Below are positions 16,178 through 24,822 of a DNA stretch of 64,000 nt, one piece after another. The position numbers and the translations under genes were made by a program. Each line of letters starts with the position of its first letter. Within the stretch, counting starts at the first letter, position 1. This stretch comes from Burkholderiaceae bacterium (GTDB lineage: Bacteria > Pseudomonadota > Gammaproteobacteria > Burkholderiales > Burkholderiaceae_C): assembly GCA_017992055.1 (NCBI GenBank), contig JAGOPK010000013.1, forward strand, positions 1 to 64,000. Reading direction: 5' to 3'. Below the pieces are notes generated by a model. The model ran no database searches and was not told where the DNA came from. It saw only the letters and a program-made list of their open reading frames with translations.

Positions 16178-17482
16178 ATGAGCGGAAAGACAAGTGCGCT
16201 GGCCAGCGTGGTGGCCCTGGTCGGCGATGCCGCGGTGCGCTGGCGGCGCCTGAGCGGCACGGTGTCCCAGCAGGCCGTGGGCACGCAGCCGCAGATCCCC
16301 GAGGCCCGGCCGCAGGGCAGCATCCCGACGCTGAAGATGCCCACCGCCCAGGGCTGGGCGCCGGGCCAGCTGCCGCTGGCCGCGCCGGGGCTGAAGGTGA
16401 ATGCCTTTGCCAGCGGCCTCAAGCATCCGCGCTGGATCCACGTGCTGCCCAATGGCGACGTGACCATCGCCGAGGCCCTGCAAAAGGCTGGCAAGCCGCG
16501 CACGCTGTTCGAGCATGCGATGGTCAGCACCATGCAGCGCGCCGCGGCCATTGGCGACAGCCCCGACCGCATCATCCTGCTGCGCGATGCCGATGGCGAC
16601 GGCGTGGCCGAGCAGCGCGAGGTGTTCCGCGACGGCCTGAACCAGCCCTTCGGCATGGCCCTGGTCGGCAACACCTTCTATGTGGGCAACACCGACGGCA
16701 TCGTGGCCTTCGATCACCAGCCCGGCGCCACGCGGCTGCAAGGCGAGGGCCGGCGGCTGACGCGCTTCAAGCCCGGCGGCCACTGGACGCGCAGCCTGCT
16801 GGCCAGCCCGGATGGCCAGCGCCTGTATGCCGGCGTGGGCTCGCTGACCAACATCGCCGACGGCGGCATGGCGGTGGAAGAAGGCCGCGCCTGCATCGTC
16901 GAGCTCGACCTGGCCAGCGGCAGCAGCCGGACCTTTGCCAGCGGCCTGCGCAACCCGGTGGGCCTGGCCTGGGAGCCGCGCAGCGGCGCGCTGTGGACCG
17001 TGGTCAACGAGCGCGATGGCCTGGGCGACGAGACCCCGCCCGACTACCTGACGCGGGTGGAGGACGGCGGCTTCTACGGCTGGCCTTACTGCTACTGGGG
17101 CCGCACCGTCGACGAGCGCGTGCCGCAGGATGCGGACCGGGTGGCCCGTGCCATCACGCCCGACTATGCCCTGGGCGGACACACCGCATCGCTGGGCCTG
17201 TGCTGGCTGCCGGCCGGCATGCTGCCGGGCTTTGGCGAGGGCATGGTCATCGGCCAGCACGGCTCGTGGAACCGCAGCACGCTCAGCGGCTACCGTGTGG
17301 TCTTCGTGCCCTTCGCCGATGGCCGGCCGGCCGGGCCGCCGCGCGACATCCTCAGCGGCTTTCTGGCGCCCGACGAGAAGGTCTCCTACGGCCGGCCGGT
17401 GGGCGTGGCCCTGGCCGCCGACGGCGCGCTGCTGGTGGCCGACGACGTGGGCGACGTGATCTGGCGGGTCAGCGCAGCGTGA
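16178..17482 (+). CDS. Soluble PQQ-type glucose/sorbosone dehydrogenase-like beta-propeller
   Basis: A 434-residue six-bladed propeller of the glucose/sorbosone dehydrogenase family. Visible family blocks are LKHPRWIHVLPNGDVTIAEA, DADGDGVAE (calcium-type loop), NQPFGMALVGNTFYVGNTDGIV, RNPVGLAWEPRSGALWTVVNERD, and GQHGSWNRS. Such proteins oxidise sugars or aldehydes with PQQ, usually in the periplasm; the N-terminus here has only a short hydrophobic stretch (ALASVVALVGDAAV), so export is uncertain. The stop overlaps the GTG of the TetR gene by the GTGA arrangement, so regulator and enzyme are coupled. The substrate is unknown. Confidence 0.82.
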   Translation: MSGKTSALASVVALVGDAAVRWRRLSGTVSQQAVGTQPQIPEARPQGSIPTLKMPTAQGWAPGQLPLAAPGLKVNAFASGLKHPRWIHVLPNGDVTIAEALQKAGKPRTLFEHAMVSTMQRAAAIGDSPDRIILLRDADGDGVAEQREVFRDGLNQPFGMALVGNTFYVGNTDGIVAFDHQPGATRLQGEGRRLTRFKPGGHWTRSLLASPDGQRLYAGVGSLTNIADGGMAVEEGRACIVELDLASGSSRTFASGLRNPVGLAWEPRSGALWTVVNERDGLGDETPPDYLTRVEDGGFYGWPYCYWGRTVDERVPQDADRVARAITPDYALGGHTASLGLCWLPAGMLPGFGEGMVIGQHGSWNRSTLSGYRVVFVPFADGRPAGPPRDILSGFLAPDEKVSYGRPVGVALAADGALLVADDVGDVIWRVSAA

Positions 17483-18216
17483 GCGGCGACGGCCGGCCCG
17501 CCGGCGCGCCGGCGCCGCGCGTGCGCAGCCGCAGCGGCGGTTATGCCAAGGGCGAGGCCTCGCGCCAGCGCCTGCTGGAGGTGGCGCTGGCCGAGTTCGG
17601 CCGCCAGGGCTTCCAGGCCACCACCACGCGCCAGATCGCCCAGGCCGCCGGCGTCACGCTGCCGGCCATCGCCTACCACTTCGGCCACAAGGAAGGCCTG
17701 TACCTGGCCTGCGCCGACGAGGTGGCGCGCCGCTACCGGCTGCGCCTGGGCGAGGTGGCCGACGCCACGGCGCGGGCGCTGCGCGCCAGGCCGGCGCCCG
17801 ATGCCGAGCTGGCGCGCAGCCAGCTCAAGCGCCTGGTCGATGCGCTGGCGCAGATGCTGGTGGGCAGCAACGAGGCCGCGCTGTGGAGCGGCTTCGTGCA
17901 GGCCGAGCTGGGCCAGCCCGGCCCGGCCTTCGACGCGCTGTTCCAGCGCCTGTGGTCGCCGGGCATCGAGCTGGCGGCGGCGCTGATCGCGCGGGTGCAG
18001 GGCCGGGCCAGCGCCGCGGCCGACGACCGCCTGCGTGCGCTGATGCTGATCGCCGGCCTGGGCGCCTTCCACCACGGCCGGCCGGTGGCGCTGCGCACGC
18101 TGGGCTGGGCCGAGATCGGCGCCGCCCAGCTCGACCAGGTGCTGGCCCTGCTGCACCGCCAGATCGACGAGATCCCGGCGCCCGCGCCCCGCCGCCGCGC
18201 CAGCGGCCCGGCCTGA
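17479..18216 (+). CDS. TetR family transcriptional regulator
   Basis: A 245-residue TetR-type repressor. The N-terminal helix-turn-helix (RLLEVALAEFGRQGFQATTT, RQIAQAAGVTLPAIAYHFGHKEGLYLACAD) is preceded by about 22 disordered residues. The GTG start at 17479 overlaps the upstream stop. The C-terminal domain is of the CerR-like group (LKRLVDALAQMLVGSNEAALWSGFVQAELGQP). Downstream, 100 bases away, is an MpaB/DUF2236 gene with a short inverted repeat in its promoter, a plausible operator. The ligand is unknown. Confidence 0.88.
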   Translation: MSGDGRPAGAPAPRVRSRSGGYAKGEASRQRLLEVALAEFGRQGFQATTTRQIAQAAGVTLPAIAYHFGHKEGLYLACADEVARRYRLRLGEVADATARALRARPAPDAELARSQLKRLVDALAQMLVGSNEAALWSGFVQAELGQPGPAFDALFQRLWSPGIELAAALIARVQGRASAAADDRLRALMLIAGLGAFHHGRPVALRTLGWAEIGAAQLDQVLALLHRQIDEIPAPAPRRRASGPA

Positions 18217-18279
18217 CCTCGCCCGATCCTGCCGGCCGGCCCGCTGTCGCCGGTTGGACAGGTCTGCGTGGATAAAAAA

Positions 18280-18293
18280 CTATCATGCGATAG
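18280..18293. promoter_or_regulatory. Candidate TetR operator and -10 region
   Basis: CTATC-ATGC-GATAG forms a short inverted repeat in an A/T-rich island 24 bases before the start at 18317. TATCAT inside it is one base off the -10 consensus, and TTGGAC at 18254-18259 is a weak -35-like element though spaced too far. A repressor bound here would block the promoter. The assignment to the TetR gene just upstream is inference. Confidence 0.4.
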
Positions 18294-18316
18294 CTTTCTA
18301 TCCGCAAAGGCCTGCC

Positions 18317-19660
18317 ATGACCGTTTCCATCGCCGCCCTGCAGCAGCAGGTGCAACGCCAGCGTGAACTGGCGCCGGCCCTGTATGCCGACATGGACTTC
18401 GACCAGCTGCCCGAGCGCTGGACCGAAACGCCCGGCGACGACAGCCACCTGGCGCCGGGCCTGACCGGCCGCCGCAACCAGCTGCTGGCCGACCCCGAGC
18501 GCGTGGCCCTGATGCGTGCCTACACCCTGCTGGGCGACGCGGTCTGCGATGCCTATGTGGCGCTGATGCCGCGGCTGGGCTTCAAGACCCTGGTGGCCCT
18601 GCTGGTGCAGGCCTGCGAGCGCGGCGTGGACCAGGTGGCCGAAGCCCCGCCCGAGCTGGTGGCCCTGCTGCGCGACATGGAGCGCGTGCCGGACTGGCTG
18701 GACATGGACCTGGTGGAGCGCGGCGCGCGCATCGAGCGCAACGGCGCCGCCCACCTGGGGCCGGTGATCATGCGCGGCGCCTTCCTGGCCACCTTCCTCA
18801 ACAAGTACGCGGCCTTGCCGATGGTGCTGACCGGCCGCTTGTCCACCCAGCGCGCCGCGCACCGGGTCAAGGAGACGGCCAGCTTCTTCACCCTCAGCGT
18901 GATGCCTGGCGCGCTGCGCCGCGACGGCGCCGGCTTCAAGGCCGCGGCCATGGTGCGGCTGATGCACTCGATGGTGCGCTTCAATGCGCTGCGCAGCGGC
19001 GCCTGGGACCGCCGGGTCTACGGCATCCCGATCCCGCAGGTCGACCAGATGCCGGCCGGCCTGATCGCCATCTACCTGATGGCCAGCCGGGTGCTGAAGT
19101 CGGGCCGCAGCACGTTCACGCCCGACGAGCGTGCGCGGGTCGAGCTGGCGCGCTACCGCGCCTACCTGCTGGGCCTGCCCGAGGCCTTGCTGGCCGATAC
19201 GCCGCGGGCCATCGTCGACCTGTGGCTGACGCGCGCGGCCACGCTGCGCAAGGGCTTCGACGACGCCACCTGCGGCGAGCTGATCCGCTCGACCATGGCC
19301 GCCTACCTGCCGGCCGACCGCCGCTGGACCAGCCGGCTGCGCCAGCGCCTGGAGCAGGGCTTCTCCAAGGCCTTCTTCGTGCGCGCCTTCCTCTACGGCG
19401 ATCGCGAACGCGCCGCGCGCATCGGCGTGCAGGTCGGCGCGGCCGACCGGCTGTGTGCGCTGCTGGTGCTGGCCGGCGTGGCCTCGCGCATGCTGGCCTT
19501 CGGCCTGGCGGCACGAGTGCCGGGCCTGGCCGACTGGGCCGACCGCCGCCTGGTGGCCAAGCTCAGGCGCCGGCTGCAGGGCCTGGGCCAGGCCGAGTTC
19601 ACCACCGATGCGCCGCCGCCCGGCCATGGCGGCGGGGCGGGGCGGCCGTCGGCCGCCTGA
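18317..19660 (+). CDS. MpaB/DUF2236 family oxygenase-like protein
   Basis: A 447-residue protein of the DUF2236 (MpaB, latex-clearing protein-like) superfamily, haem-dependent oxygenases or relatives. The middle has GAAHLGPVIMRGAFLATFLN, then RVKETASFFTLSVMPGALRRDGAGFKAAAMVRLMHSMVR; the last His and Arg correspond to the conserved family core. The ATG at 18317 is preferred because the open frame upstream covers the putative promoter. No signal peptide is evident. It lies downstream of the TetR gene with an operator-like repeat between. Enzymatic activity and substrate are not established for most members. Confidence 0.8.
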   Translation: MTVSIAALQQQVQRQRELAPALYADMDFDQLPERWTETPGDDSHLAPGLTGRRNQLLADPERVALMRAYTLLGDAVCDAYVALMPRLGFKTLVALLVQACERGVDQVAEAPPELVALLRDMERVPDWLDMDLVERGARIERNGAAHLGPVIMRGAFLATFLNKYAALPMVLTGRLSTQRAAHRVKETASFFTLSVMPGALRRDGAGFKAAAMVRLMHSMVRFNALRSGAWDRRVYGIPIPQVDQMPAGLIAIYLMASRVLKSGRSTFTPDERARVELARYRAYLLGLPEALLADTPRAIVDLWLTRAATLRKGFDDATCGELIRSTMAAYLPADRRWTSRLRQRLEQGFSKAFFVRAFLYGDRERAARIGVQVGAADRLCALLVLAGVASRMLAFGLAARVPGLADWADRRLVAKLRRRLQGLGQAEFTTDAPPPGHGGGAGRPSAA

Positions 19661-19686
19661 GCCGCCGCCGGCATGACAATGCCGGC

Positions 19687-20136
19687 ATGCCCCTCCTCCT
19701 GCGTCTGCTGCACGGCCTGGTGCCGTGCCTGGTCCTGATGGCCTGCTCCGAGGTCAGCAATGGCACCGGCAGCATCAGCCAGCGCCTGGGCGAGCGGCTG
19801 CGCACGCCGGGCACGCAGGAGGTCGACCTGGGCCAGCTCACCAGCTTTGGCTGGGACCGCTTCTACGTGTTCCGGCCCGGCAGCACGCGCACCGAGGTGT
19901 GCCGGTTCATCGCCGCGCCGCGCACCGCCTGCGGCCGCATCATCCGCGTCGAGCAGGCCCCCGAAGGCCATGTGTTCATGATCTTCGGCCTGGGTCCGCA
20001 GCTGACCCATGTGGAGATGCATGCGCTGGCCAATGGCCGCTTCGACCTGGACTTTCCCGAGGCCGGCCTGCCGCGCCAGCGCGCGGTGTTCCGCGTGCGC
20101 CGCAGCGGCGAGGCCTGGCGGCTCGAACCGCGCTGA
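19687..20136 (+). CDS. Small lipoprotein, unknown function
   Basis: A 149-residue putative lipoprotein. The leader MPLLLRLLHGLVPCLVLMAC ends in a lipobox (LMAC) followed by SE, so the mature protein would begin at Cys20 and be membrane-anchored. The mature part is about 130 residues with two further Cys (VCRFIAAPRTACGR) that could form a disulfide. I recognise no domain. It sits between the MpaB-like gene and the LysR of the next operon; a 26-base gap on the left suggests cotranscription with the MpaB-like gene. Confidence 0.7.
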   Translation: MPLLLRLLHGLVPCLVLMACSEVSNGTGSISQRLGERLRTPGTQEVDLGQLTSFGWDRFYVFRPGSTRTEVCRFIAAPRTACGRIIRVEQAPEGHVFMIFGLGPQLTHVEMHALANGRFDLDFPEAGLPRQRAVFRVRRSGEAWRLEPR

Positions 20137-20169
20137 CCCGGCCGACCTGGCTGCTCCCATCGCCGGCCC

Positions 20170-21099
20170 ATGAACATCCACGCCCGCGCCCTCAAGTACT
20201 TCGACACCATCCGCCGCGCCGGCTCGATCCGCGAGGCGGCGCGGCGCCTGCATGTGGCCTCGTCGGCGGTCAACCGCCAGCTGCTGCAGCTGGAGGACGA
20301 GATCGGCGCGCCGCTGTTCGAGCGCATGTCCTCGGGCTTGAAGCTCACCGCCGCCGGCGAGGTGTTTTCGCGCCATGTCATCACCGTGCTGCAGGACGAG
20401 CACCGGCTGATCGGCGAGCTGGAGGCGCTCAAGGGCATACGCCGCGGCGAACTGAAGCTGATCTCGGTGGAGGGCCTGAACGCCGACCTGCTGCCCCAGG
20501 TGCTGGAGCGCATGCTGACGCGCTATCCCACCATCCGCATCAGCGCGCGCTCGGCCGGCTCGGCCCAGACCGCGCGGGCGCTGATCGATGGTGACGCCGA
20601 CCTGGCCATCGGCTTCTCGCTGGAGCGCAGCGAGGCCCTGCGCCAGTGCGCGGTGGGCCGCTTCGGCCTGGGCGCCATCGTGCCGCCGGCGCATCCGCTG
20701 GCCGCGCTGGCCCAGGTGGGCCTGGCCGAGTGCGCGCGCTACCCGCTGATCCTGGCCGGGCCCGAGCTGTCCATCCATGCCTCGATGAAGCCGCTGATCG
20801 CCCACCTGAAGCGGCCGCTGACGGTGCTGCTGGAAACCGCCTCCATCGAGCTGGCCAAGACCCTGGCCATGCGCGGCCTGGGCGTGGCCTTCCAGACGCG
20901 CATCGGCATGGAGCGTGAGCTGGCCGAGGGCCGCCTGGTGCATGTGCCGCTGAAGGCCGGCAACGCCCAGCCGCGCGTGCTCAGCGAGCTGGGCGTGTAT
21001 GTGCGCGCCGGCCGCACGCTGCCGCCGGTGCTGGACGCCTTCATCCGCCTGGTGGCCGAGGAGCTGGAGCGGCGCGAGGCCGAGGAGCCCGCGCCGTGA
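20170..21099 (+). CDS. LysR family regulator of the heterocycle-degradation operon
   Basis: A 309-residue LysR-type regulator starting MNIHARALKYFDTIRRAGSI, with the helix-turn-helix AARRLHVASSAVNRQLLQLEDEIGAPLFE and a full effector domain. This sequence type (SIREAARRLHVASSAVNRQ) is often found beside nucleobase or amine catabolic genes. It is co-directional with, and 116 bases upstream of, the oxygenase at 21216, so it probably controls that operon in response to the substrate or a pathway intermediate. Direct evidence is limited to position. Confidence 0.88.
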   Translation: MNIHARALKYFDTIRRAGSIREAARRLHVASSAVNRQLLQLEDEIGAPLFERMSSGLKLTAAGEVFSRHVITVLQDEHRLIGELEALKGIRRGELKLISVEGLNADLLPQVLERMLTRYPTIRISARSAGSAQTARALIDGDADLAIGFSLERSEALRQCAVGRFGLGAIVPPAHPLAALAQVGLAECARYPLILAGPELSIHASMKPLIAHLKRPLTVLLETASIELAKTLAMRGLGVAFQTRIGMERELAEGRLVHVPLKAGNAQPRVLSELGVYVRAGRTLPPVLDAFIRLVAEELERREAEEPAP

Positions 21100-21215
21100 T
21101 GCCGGGCTGAGCCTGCCGCTGATGCCGTTTCGGCAGCACCCCGCGCCAAAAACGGCGCTATCCGGATCGGGCCGCGGTTTCTAGACTGACTTCCGTCAAG
21201 TCCGAATCCGCCGCC
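21100..21215 (+). promoter_or_regulatory. Promoter region of the heterocycle-degradation operon
   Basis: The 116-base gap holds two inverted repeats, TGCCG-TTT-CGGCA (21124-21136) and GCGCC-AAAAAC-GGCGC (21143-21158). A -10-like TAGACT lies at 21182-21187, 28 bases before the ATG. No strong Shine-Dalgarno precedes the ATG at 21216. One repeat may be a weak terminator of the LysR gene and the other its binding site. Confidence 0.4.
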
Positions 21216-22199
21216 ATGACTGTTGCCTCCGCCCCGGTGTCCAGCCCCCCCAGCCTGCCGCTGATCGACTTCAGCGCCTGGCGCTCGGGCACGGCGCAGG
21301 GCCGGGCAGCGGTGGCGGCGGCGCTGCGCCAGGCCTGCGAGCAGCGCGGCTTCTTCTACCTCACCGGCCATGGCGTGCCGCAGCCGCTGATCGCCGCGGC
21401 CTTTGCGCAGTCCGAGCGCTTCTTCGACCTGCCGGAAGACAGCAAGTGCGCGCTGGACAAGGTGCACTCGCGCTGCAACCGCGGCTACGAGCCGCTGCGC
21501 GCCCAGCGCCTGGAGGCCGGCGCGCCGCCGGACCTGAAAGAGAGCTTCTACATCGGCCAGGAGGTGGCCGAAGACGATCCACGCGTGCTGGCCGGCCGCT
21601 TCAACACCGGGCCCAACCAGTGGCCGGCCGGCCTGGACGGCTTCCGCGAGGCCATGCAGGCCTATTTCGACGCCGCCCATGGTCTGGGCGCCGAGGTCGT
21701 GCGCGCCCTGGGCCAGTCGCTGGACCTGCCCGAGGGCACGTTCGAGCCCTATCTGCAGGACGCGGCCGCCACGCTGCGCCTGCTGCACTATCCGCCGCAG
21801 CCGCCGAACCCGCAGCCGGGCGAGAAGGGCTGCGGCGAGCACACCGACTTCGGCGGCGTGACCCTGCTGCTGCAGGACGACTGCGGCGGCCTGCAGGTCT
21901 GGGACGCGGCCAGCGCCGGCTGGATCGACGCGCCGCCGGTGGCCGGCGCCTATGTGGTGAACATCGGCGACCTGTTCGCGCGCTGGACCAATGGCCGCTA
22001 CCGCTCCACGCTGCACCGGGTCATCAACCGCTCGGGCCGCGAGCGGCATTCGATCCCGTATTTCTTCACCGGCAACCCCACGCATGTGGTCAGCGGCCTG
22101 CCCACCTGCCTGGCACCGGGCGAGGCGCCGCGCCAGCCGCCGATCACGGTGGAGGCGCACCTGCAGGAGTGCTACCGCCGCACCTACGGCACGCCGTGA
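21216..22199 (+). CDS. 2-oxoglutarate/Fe(II)-dependent oxygenase (isopenicillin N synthase-like)
   Basis: A 327-residue double-stranded beta-helix oxygenase of the DIOX_N/2OG-FeII_Oxy group. The metal triad is visible: His209 and Asp211 in GEHTDFGG and His267 in STLHRVIN. The 2-oxoglutarate-binding pair is Arg277 and Ser279 (RHSIPYF). The N-terminal domain has the usual QRGFFYLTGHGVP and FFDLP. Relatives include isopenicillin N synthase, plant hormone oxidases and fungal thymine-7-hydroxylase. Its neighbours (importer, base deaminase, molybdenum hydroxylase) point to hydroxylation or N-dealkylation of a nitrogen heterocycle, not antibiotic synthesis. Its stop overlaps the next start (TGATG). 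Confidence 0.88.
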   Translation: MTVASAPVSSPPSLPLIDFSAWRSGTAQGRAAVAAALRQACEQRGFFYLTGHGVPQPLIAAAFAQSERFFDLPEDSKCALDKVHSRCNRGYEPLRAQRLEAGAPPDLKESFYIGQEVAEDDPRVLAGRFNTGPNQWPAGLDGFREAMQAYFDAAHGLGAEVVRALGQSLDLPEGTFEPYLQDAAATLRLLHYPPQPPNPQPGEKGCGEHTDFGGVTLLLQDDCGGLQVWDAASAGWIDAPPVAGAYVVNIGDLFARWTNGRYRSTLHRVINRSGRERHSIPYFFTGNPTHVVSGLPTCLAPGEAPRQPPITVEAHLQECYRRTYGTP

Positions 22200-23029
22200 T
22201 GCCCCAGGCCGCCAAGCACCTGGTGCTGATCCACGGCGCCTGGCAGGGCGCCTGGGCCTTCGACGCCTGGCGTCCGCTGCTGGCCCAGGCCGGCTGGACG
22301 GTGCACACGCCCGATCTGCCGGGCAACGGCTGGGGGCCGGATGCCGACGCGCCGGCCTCGCTGGCCACCTATGTGGACCAGGTGCTGGCCCTGCTGCGCG
22401 GTCTGGATGGCCCGGTGGTGCTGCTGGGCCACAGCGGCGGCGGCATCACCGCCACCGCGGTGGCCGAGGCCTGGCCCGAGCGCCTGGCGGCGGTGGTCTA
22501 CCTGGCCGGCATCATGCTGCCCTCGGGCCGCAGCCATGGCGAGCTGCTGGGCGAGCTGCAGGCCCGGCAGCCGGGGCTGGACCTGGGCGGCATCGCGCCG
22601 CATCTGCAGTGGTCGGCCGACCGCCGCACCACGACAGTGCCCGAGGCCGCGGCGCTGCACATCTTTCTGCACGACTGCGAGCCGCAGGCCGCCCGCCGCG
22701 CCGCGGCCCTGCTGCGGCCCCAGCCTGAGAGCGGGCGTGCGCTGCGCCCGCTGTGGACGGCCCAGCGCGCCGGCCGCGTGCCACGCGTCTATGTGGAATG
22801 CGCGCAGGACCGCTCCATCGTCCCGGCCGTGCAGCAGCACTTCCAGGCCTTGAGCCCGGGCGCCCAGCGCCTGGTGCTGGACTGCGGCCATGTGCCCCAG
22901 CTGGCCTGCCCGGCCGGGCTGACAGCCGCCCTGCTGCCGCGGCTGGACACGCTTCTTGCATTGCCCCCATTGCCCACCTTGCCCGCCACCGCTTCTTCTT
23001 CCCCAACCGTCGCACAGGACCTGCCATGA
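22199..23029 (+). CDS. Alpha/beta hydrolase
   Basis: A 276-residue alpha/beta-fold hydrolase. The oxyanion block is LVLIHGAWQGAWAFDAW, and the nucleophile elbow is LLGHSGGG with Ser as nucleophile. The acid is probably Asp in VECAQDRSIVP, and the catalytic His is in DCGHVPQLACP. The ILVHGAWQGAW start resembles plant-type esterases/hydroxynitrile lyases and bacterial esterases of the same subfamily. It overlaps the oxygenase gene by one base and the ABC binding-protein gene by four (ATGA), so it is firmly in the operon. It could hydrolyse a ring-opened or ester intermediate; unproven. Confidence 0.87.
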   Translation: MPQAAKHLVLIHGAWQGAWAFDAWRPLLAQAGWTVHTPDLPGNGWGPDADAPASLATYVDQVLALLRGLDGPVVLLGHSGGGITATAVAEAWPERLAAVVYLAGIMLPSGRSHGELLGELQARQPGLDLGGIAPHLQWSADRRTTTVPEAAALHIFLHDCEPQAARRAAALLRPQPESGRALRPLWTAQRAGRVPRVYVECAQDRSIVPAVQQHFQALSPGAQRLVLDCGHVPQLACPAGLTAALLPRLDTLLALPPLPTLPATASSSPTVAQDLP

Positions 23030-24024
23030 CCCGTCTTCGTTTCCCGCTGCTGCCGCGCACCGCGGTGCTGGCCCTGAGCCTGGCCGCCGGCCTGGCCCAG
23101 GCCGCCGACAAGCTCACGGTGCAGCTCGACTGGCTGCCCGGCGGCGACAAGAGCTTCGTCTATGCCGGCGTCAAGCAGGGCTTCTTCGCCGCCGAGGGCC
23201 TGGAGGTGACCATCACCCCGGGCCGCGGCTCGGCCGATGCCATCACCAAGGTGGGCTCGGGCGCGGCCGACGTGGGCTTTGGCGGCATCTCCGCGCTGAT
23301 GATGGCCGCGGCCGAGGGCGGCGTGCCGGTCAAGGCCGTGGCCTCGCTGTATGCCAAGCAGCCCGATGCCATCTTCACCACCAAGGGCAGCGGCATCACC
23401 AGCCTGAAGGGCACCGAGGGCAAGACCGTGGCCACCTCCACCTTCTCGTCCAGCAATACGCTGTGGCCGGTGGTGCTGGAGGCCAATGGCATCGACGCCG
23501 GCAAGATCAAGCTGCTGAAGGTGGACCCGGCCACGCTGGCGCCGATGCTGGCCCAGGGCAAGGTGGATGCCACCATCAACTGGGTCACCGTGGGCCCGGC
23601 CTTCGACGCCGTGCTCAAGCAGGCCGGCAAGGAGCTGGTGGTGCTGCCCTGGTCGGCCGCCGGCCTGGACGGCTATGGCTGGTCGGTGATGGCCGGCGAC
23701 AAGATCATCAAGGAGCGGCCCGAGGTGCTGCGCCGCTACCTGCGTGCGCTGATGAAGTCGCTGCAGTTCGCCATCGCCAACCCCGACAAGGCCGCGGCCG
23801 ACCTGAAGGCCGCCGTGCCCGAGGCCGATGCCGCGGTGCTGGCGCGTGAATTCCGCGCCTCCATCCCGCTGATCGACAACGAGGTCAGCAAGAAGGACGG
23901 CATCGGCAAGTTCGAGCCCAAGCAGCTGGCCGCCACCTGGACCTGGGTGGCCAAGTCGATGAACTACGCGCCGACCAAGGTCGACCCCGAGAAGCTGGTC
24001 GACCGCAGCTTCCTGCCCAAGTGA
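23026..24024 (+). CDS. ABC transporter substrate-binding protein (NMT1/THI5-like)
   Basis: A 332-residue periplasmic binding protein. The signal peptide is residues 1-25 (LAALSL-type core with cleavage after AQA, giving ADKLTVQLDWLPGG). The mature part has the NMT1/SsuA-like fold: DWLPGGDKSFVYAGVKQGFF, then VTITPGRGSADAITKVGSG and VGFGGISALMMAAAEG. Family members bind pyrimidine precursors, taurine, nitrate or aromatic sulfonates. With the ATPase and permease that follow it forms a complete importer. The ATG overlaps the hydrolase stop (ATGA). The ligand is not readable from the sequence; the operon suggests a nucleobase-like compound. Confidence 0.9.
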   Translation: MTRLRFPLLPRTAVLALSLAAGLAQAADKLTVQLDWLPGGDKSFVYAGVKQGFFAAEGLEVTITPGRGSADAITKVGSGAADVGFGGISALMMAAAEGGVPVKAVASLYAKQPDAIFTTKGSGITSLKGTEGKTVATSTFSSSNTLWPVVLEANGIDAGKIKLLKVDPATLAPMLAQGKVDATINWVTVGPAFDAVLKQAGKELVVLPWSAAGLDGYGWSVMAGDKIIKERPEVLRRYLRALMKSLQFAIANPDKAAADLKAAVPEADAAVLAREFRASIPLIDNEVSKKDGIGKFEPKQLAATWTWVAKSMNYAPTKVDPEKLVDRSFLPK

Positions 24025-24026
24025 CG

Positions 24027-24809
24027 ATGAAGCCCTCCGGCGCGGTGATCACGCTGCAAGGCGTGGGCATGCGCTTCGTGTCCAGCGATGGCAGCCCGGT
24101 GCAGGCCCTGCAGGGCGTGGACCTGGCCCTGCAGCGGCATGAGTTCGTGTCGCTGATCGGGCCCTCGGGCTGCGGCAAGAGCACCATCCTGAGGCTGATC
24201 GCCGGCCTGCTCAAGCCCAGCGAGGGCCAGCTGGCCATCTTCGACCTGCCGGTCACCGAGCCGCGCGACGAGATCGGCGTGGTGTTCCAGAAGCCCACGC
24301 TGCTGCCCTGGCTGAACGTGCTGGACAACGTGACCTTCCCGATGAAGCACAAGCACGGCCGTGTCGACGCGCGCGACCGCGCCCGTGCCCAGGAGCTGCT
24401 GGCGATGACCGGGCTGAGCGACTTTGCCGCCAAGCGCCCGGCCGAGCTGTCGGGCGGCATGCAGCAGCGCGTGGCCATCGCACGCTCGCTGCTGCACGAC
24501 CCCGACATCCTGCTGATGGACGAGCCGTTTTCGGCGCTGGATGCGCTGACCCGCGATGAGATGAGCTTCGAGCTGCTGCGCATCTGGGGCGAGCGGCCCA
24601 AGACCGTGGTCTTCGTCACCCATTCCATCCAGGAGGCGCTGCTGCTGTCCGACCGCATCGTGGTGATGAGCGCACGCCCCGGCCGCGTGGCCGAGATCAT
24701 CGACGTGCCGCTGCCACGCCCGCGCAGCCTGGCCACGCTGTCCGACCCGGTGTTCACGGCCCTGGCCAACGACATCCGCGTCAAGGTGTTCAGCCGCAAG
24801 CCGGTGTGA
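24027..24809 (+). CDS. ABC transporter ATP-binding protein
   Basis: A 260-residue nucleotide-binding subunit of the nitrate/taurine class. Walker A is GPSGCGKSTI, the Q-loop is VFQKPTLLPWL, the signature LSGGMQQRVAIARSLL, Walker B ILLMDEPFSALD and the switch His is in FVTHSIQEALLL. The ATG at 24027 is used; a GTG at 24021 overlapping the upstream stop is equally possible. It pairs with the permease at 24823 and the binding protein just upstream. Confidence 0.92.
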   Translation: MKPSGAVITLQGVGMRFVSSDGSPVQALQGVDLALQRHEFVSLIGPSGCGKSTILRLIAGLLKPSEGQLAIFDLPVTEPRDEIGVVFQKPTLLPWLNVLDNVTFPMKHKHGRVDARDRARAQELLAMTGLSDFAAKRPAELSGGMQQRVAIARSLLHDPDILLMDEPFSALDALTRDEMSFELLRIWGERPKTVVFVTHSIQEALLLSDRIVVMSARPGRVAEIIDVPLPRPRSLATLSDPVFTALANDIRVKVFSRKPV

Positions 24810-24822
24810 GGAGAGGCCCCGC

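Noticed and set aside
21216-22199. Isopenicillin N synthase in a beta-lactam cluster
   Set aside because: The fold matches, but no peptide synthetase, acyltransferase or epimerase is near, and the neighbours are catabolic.
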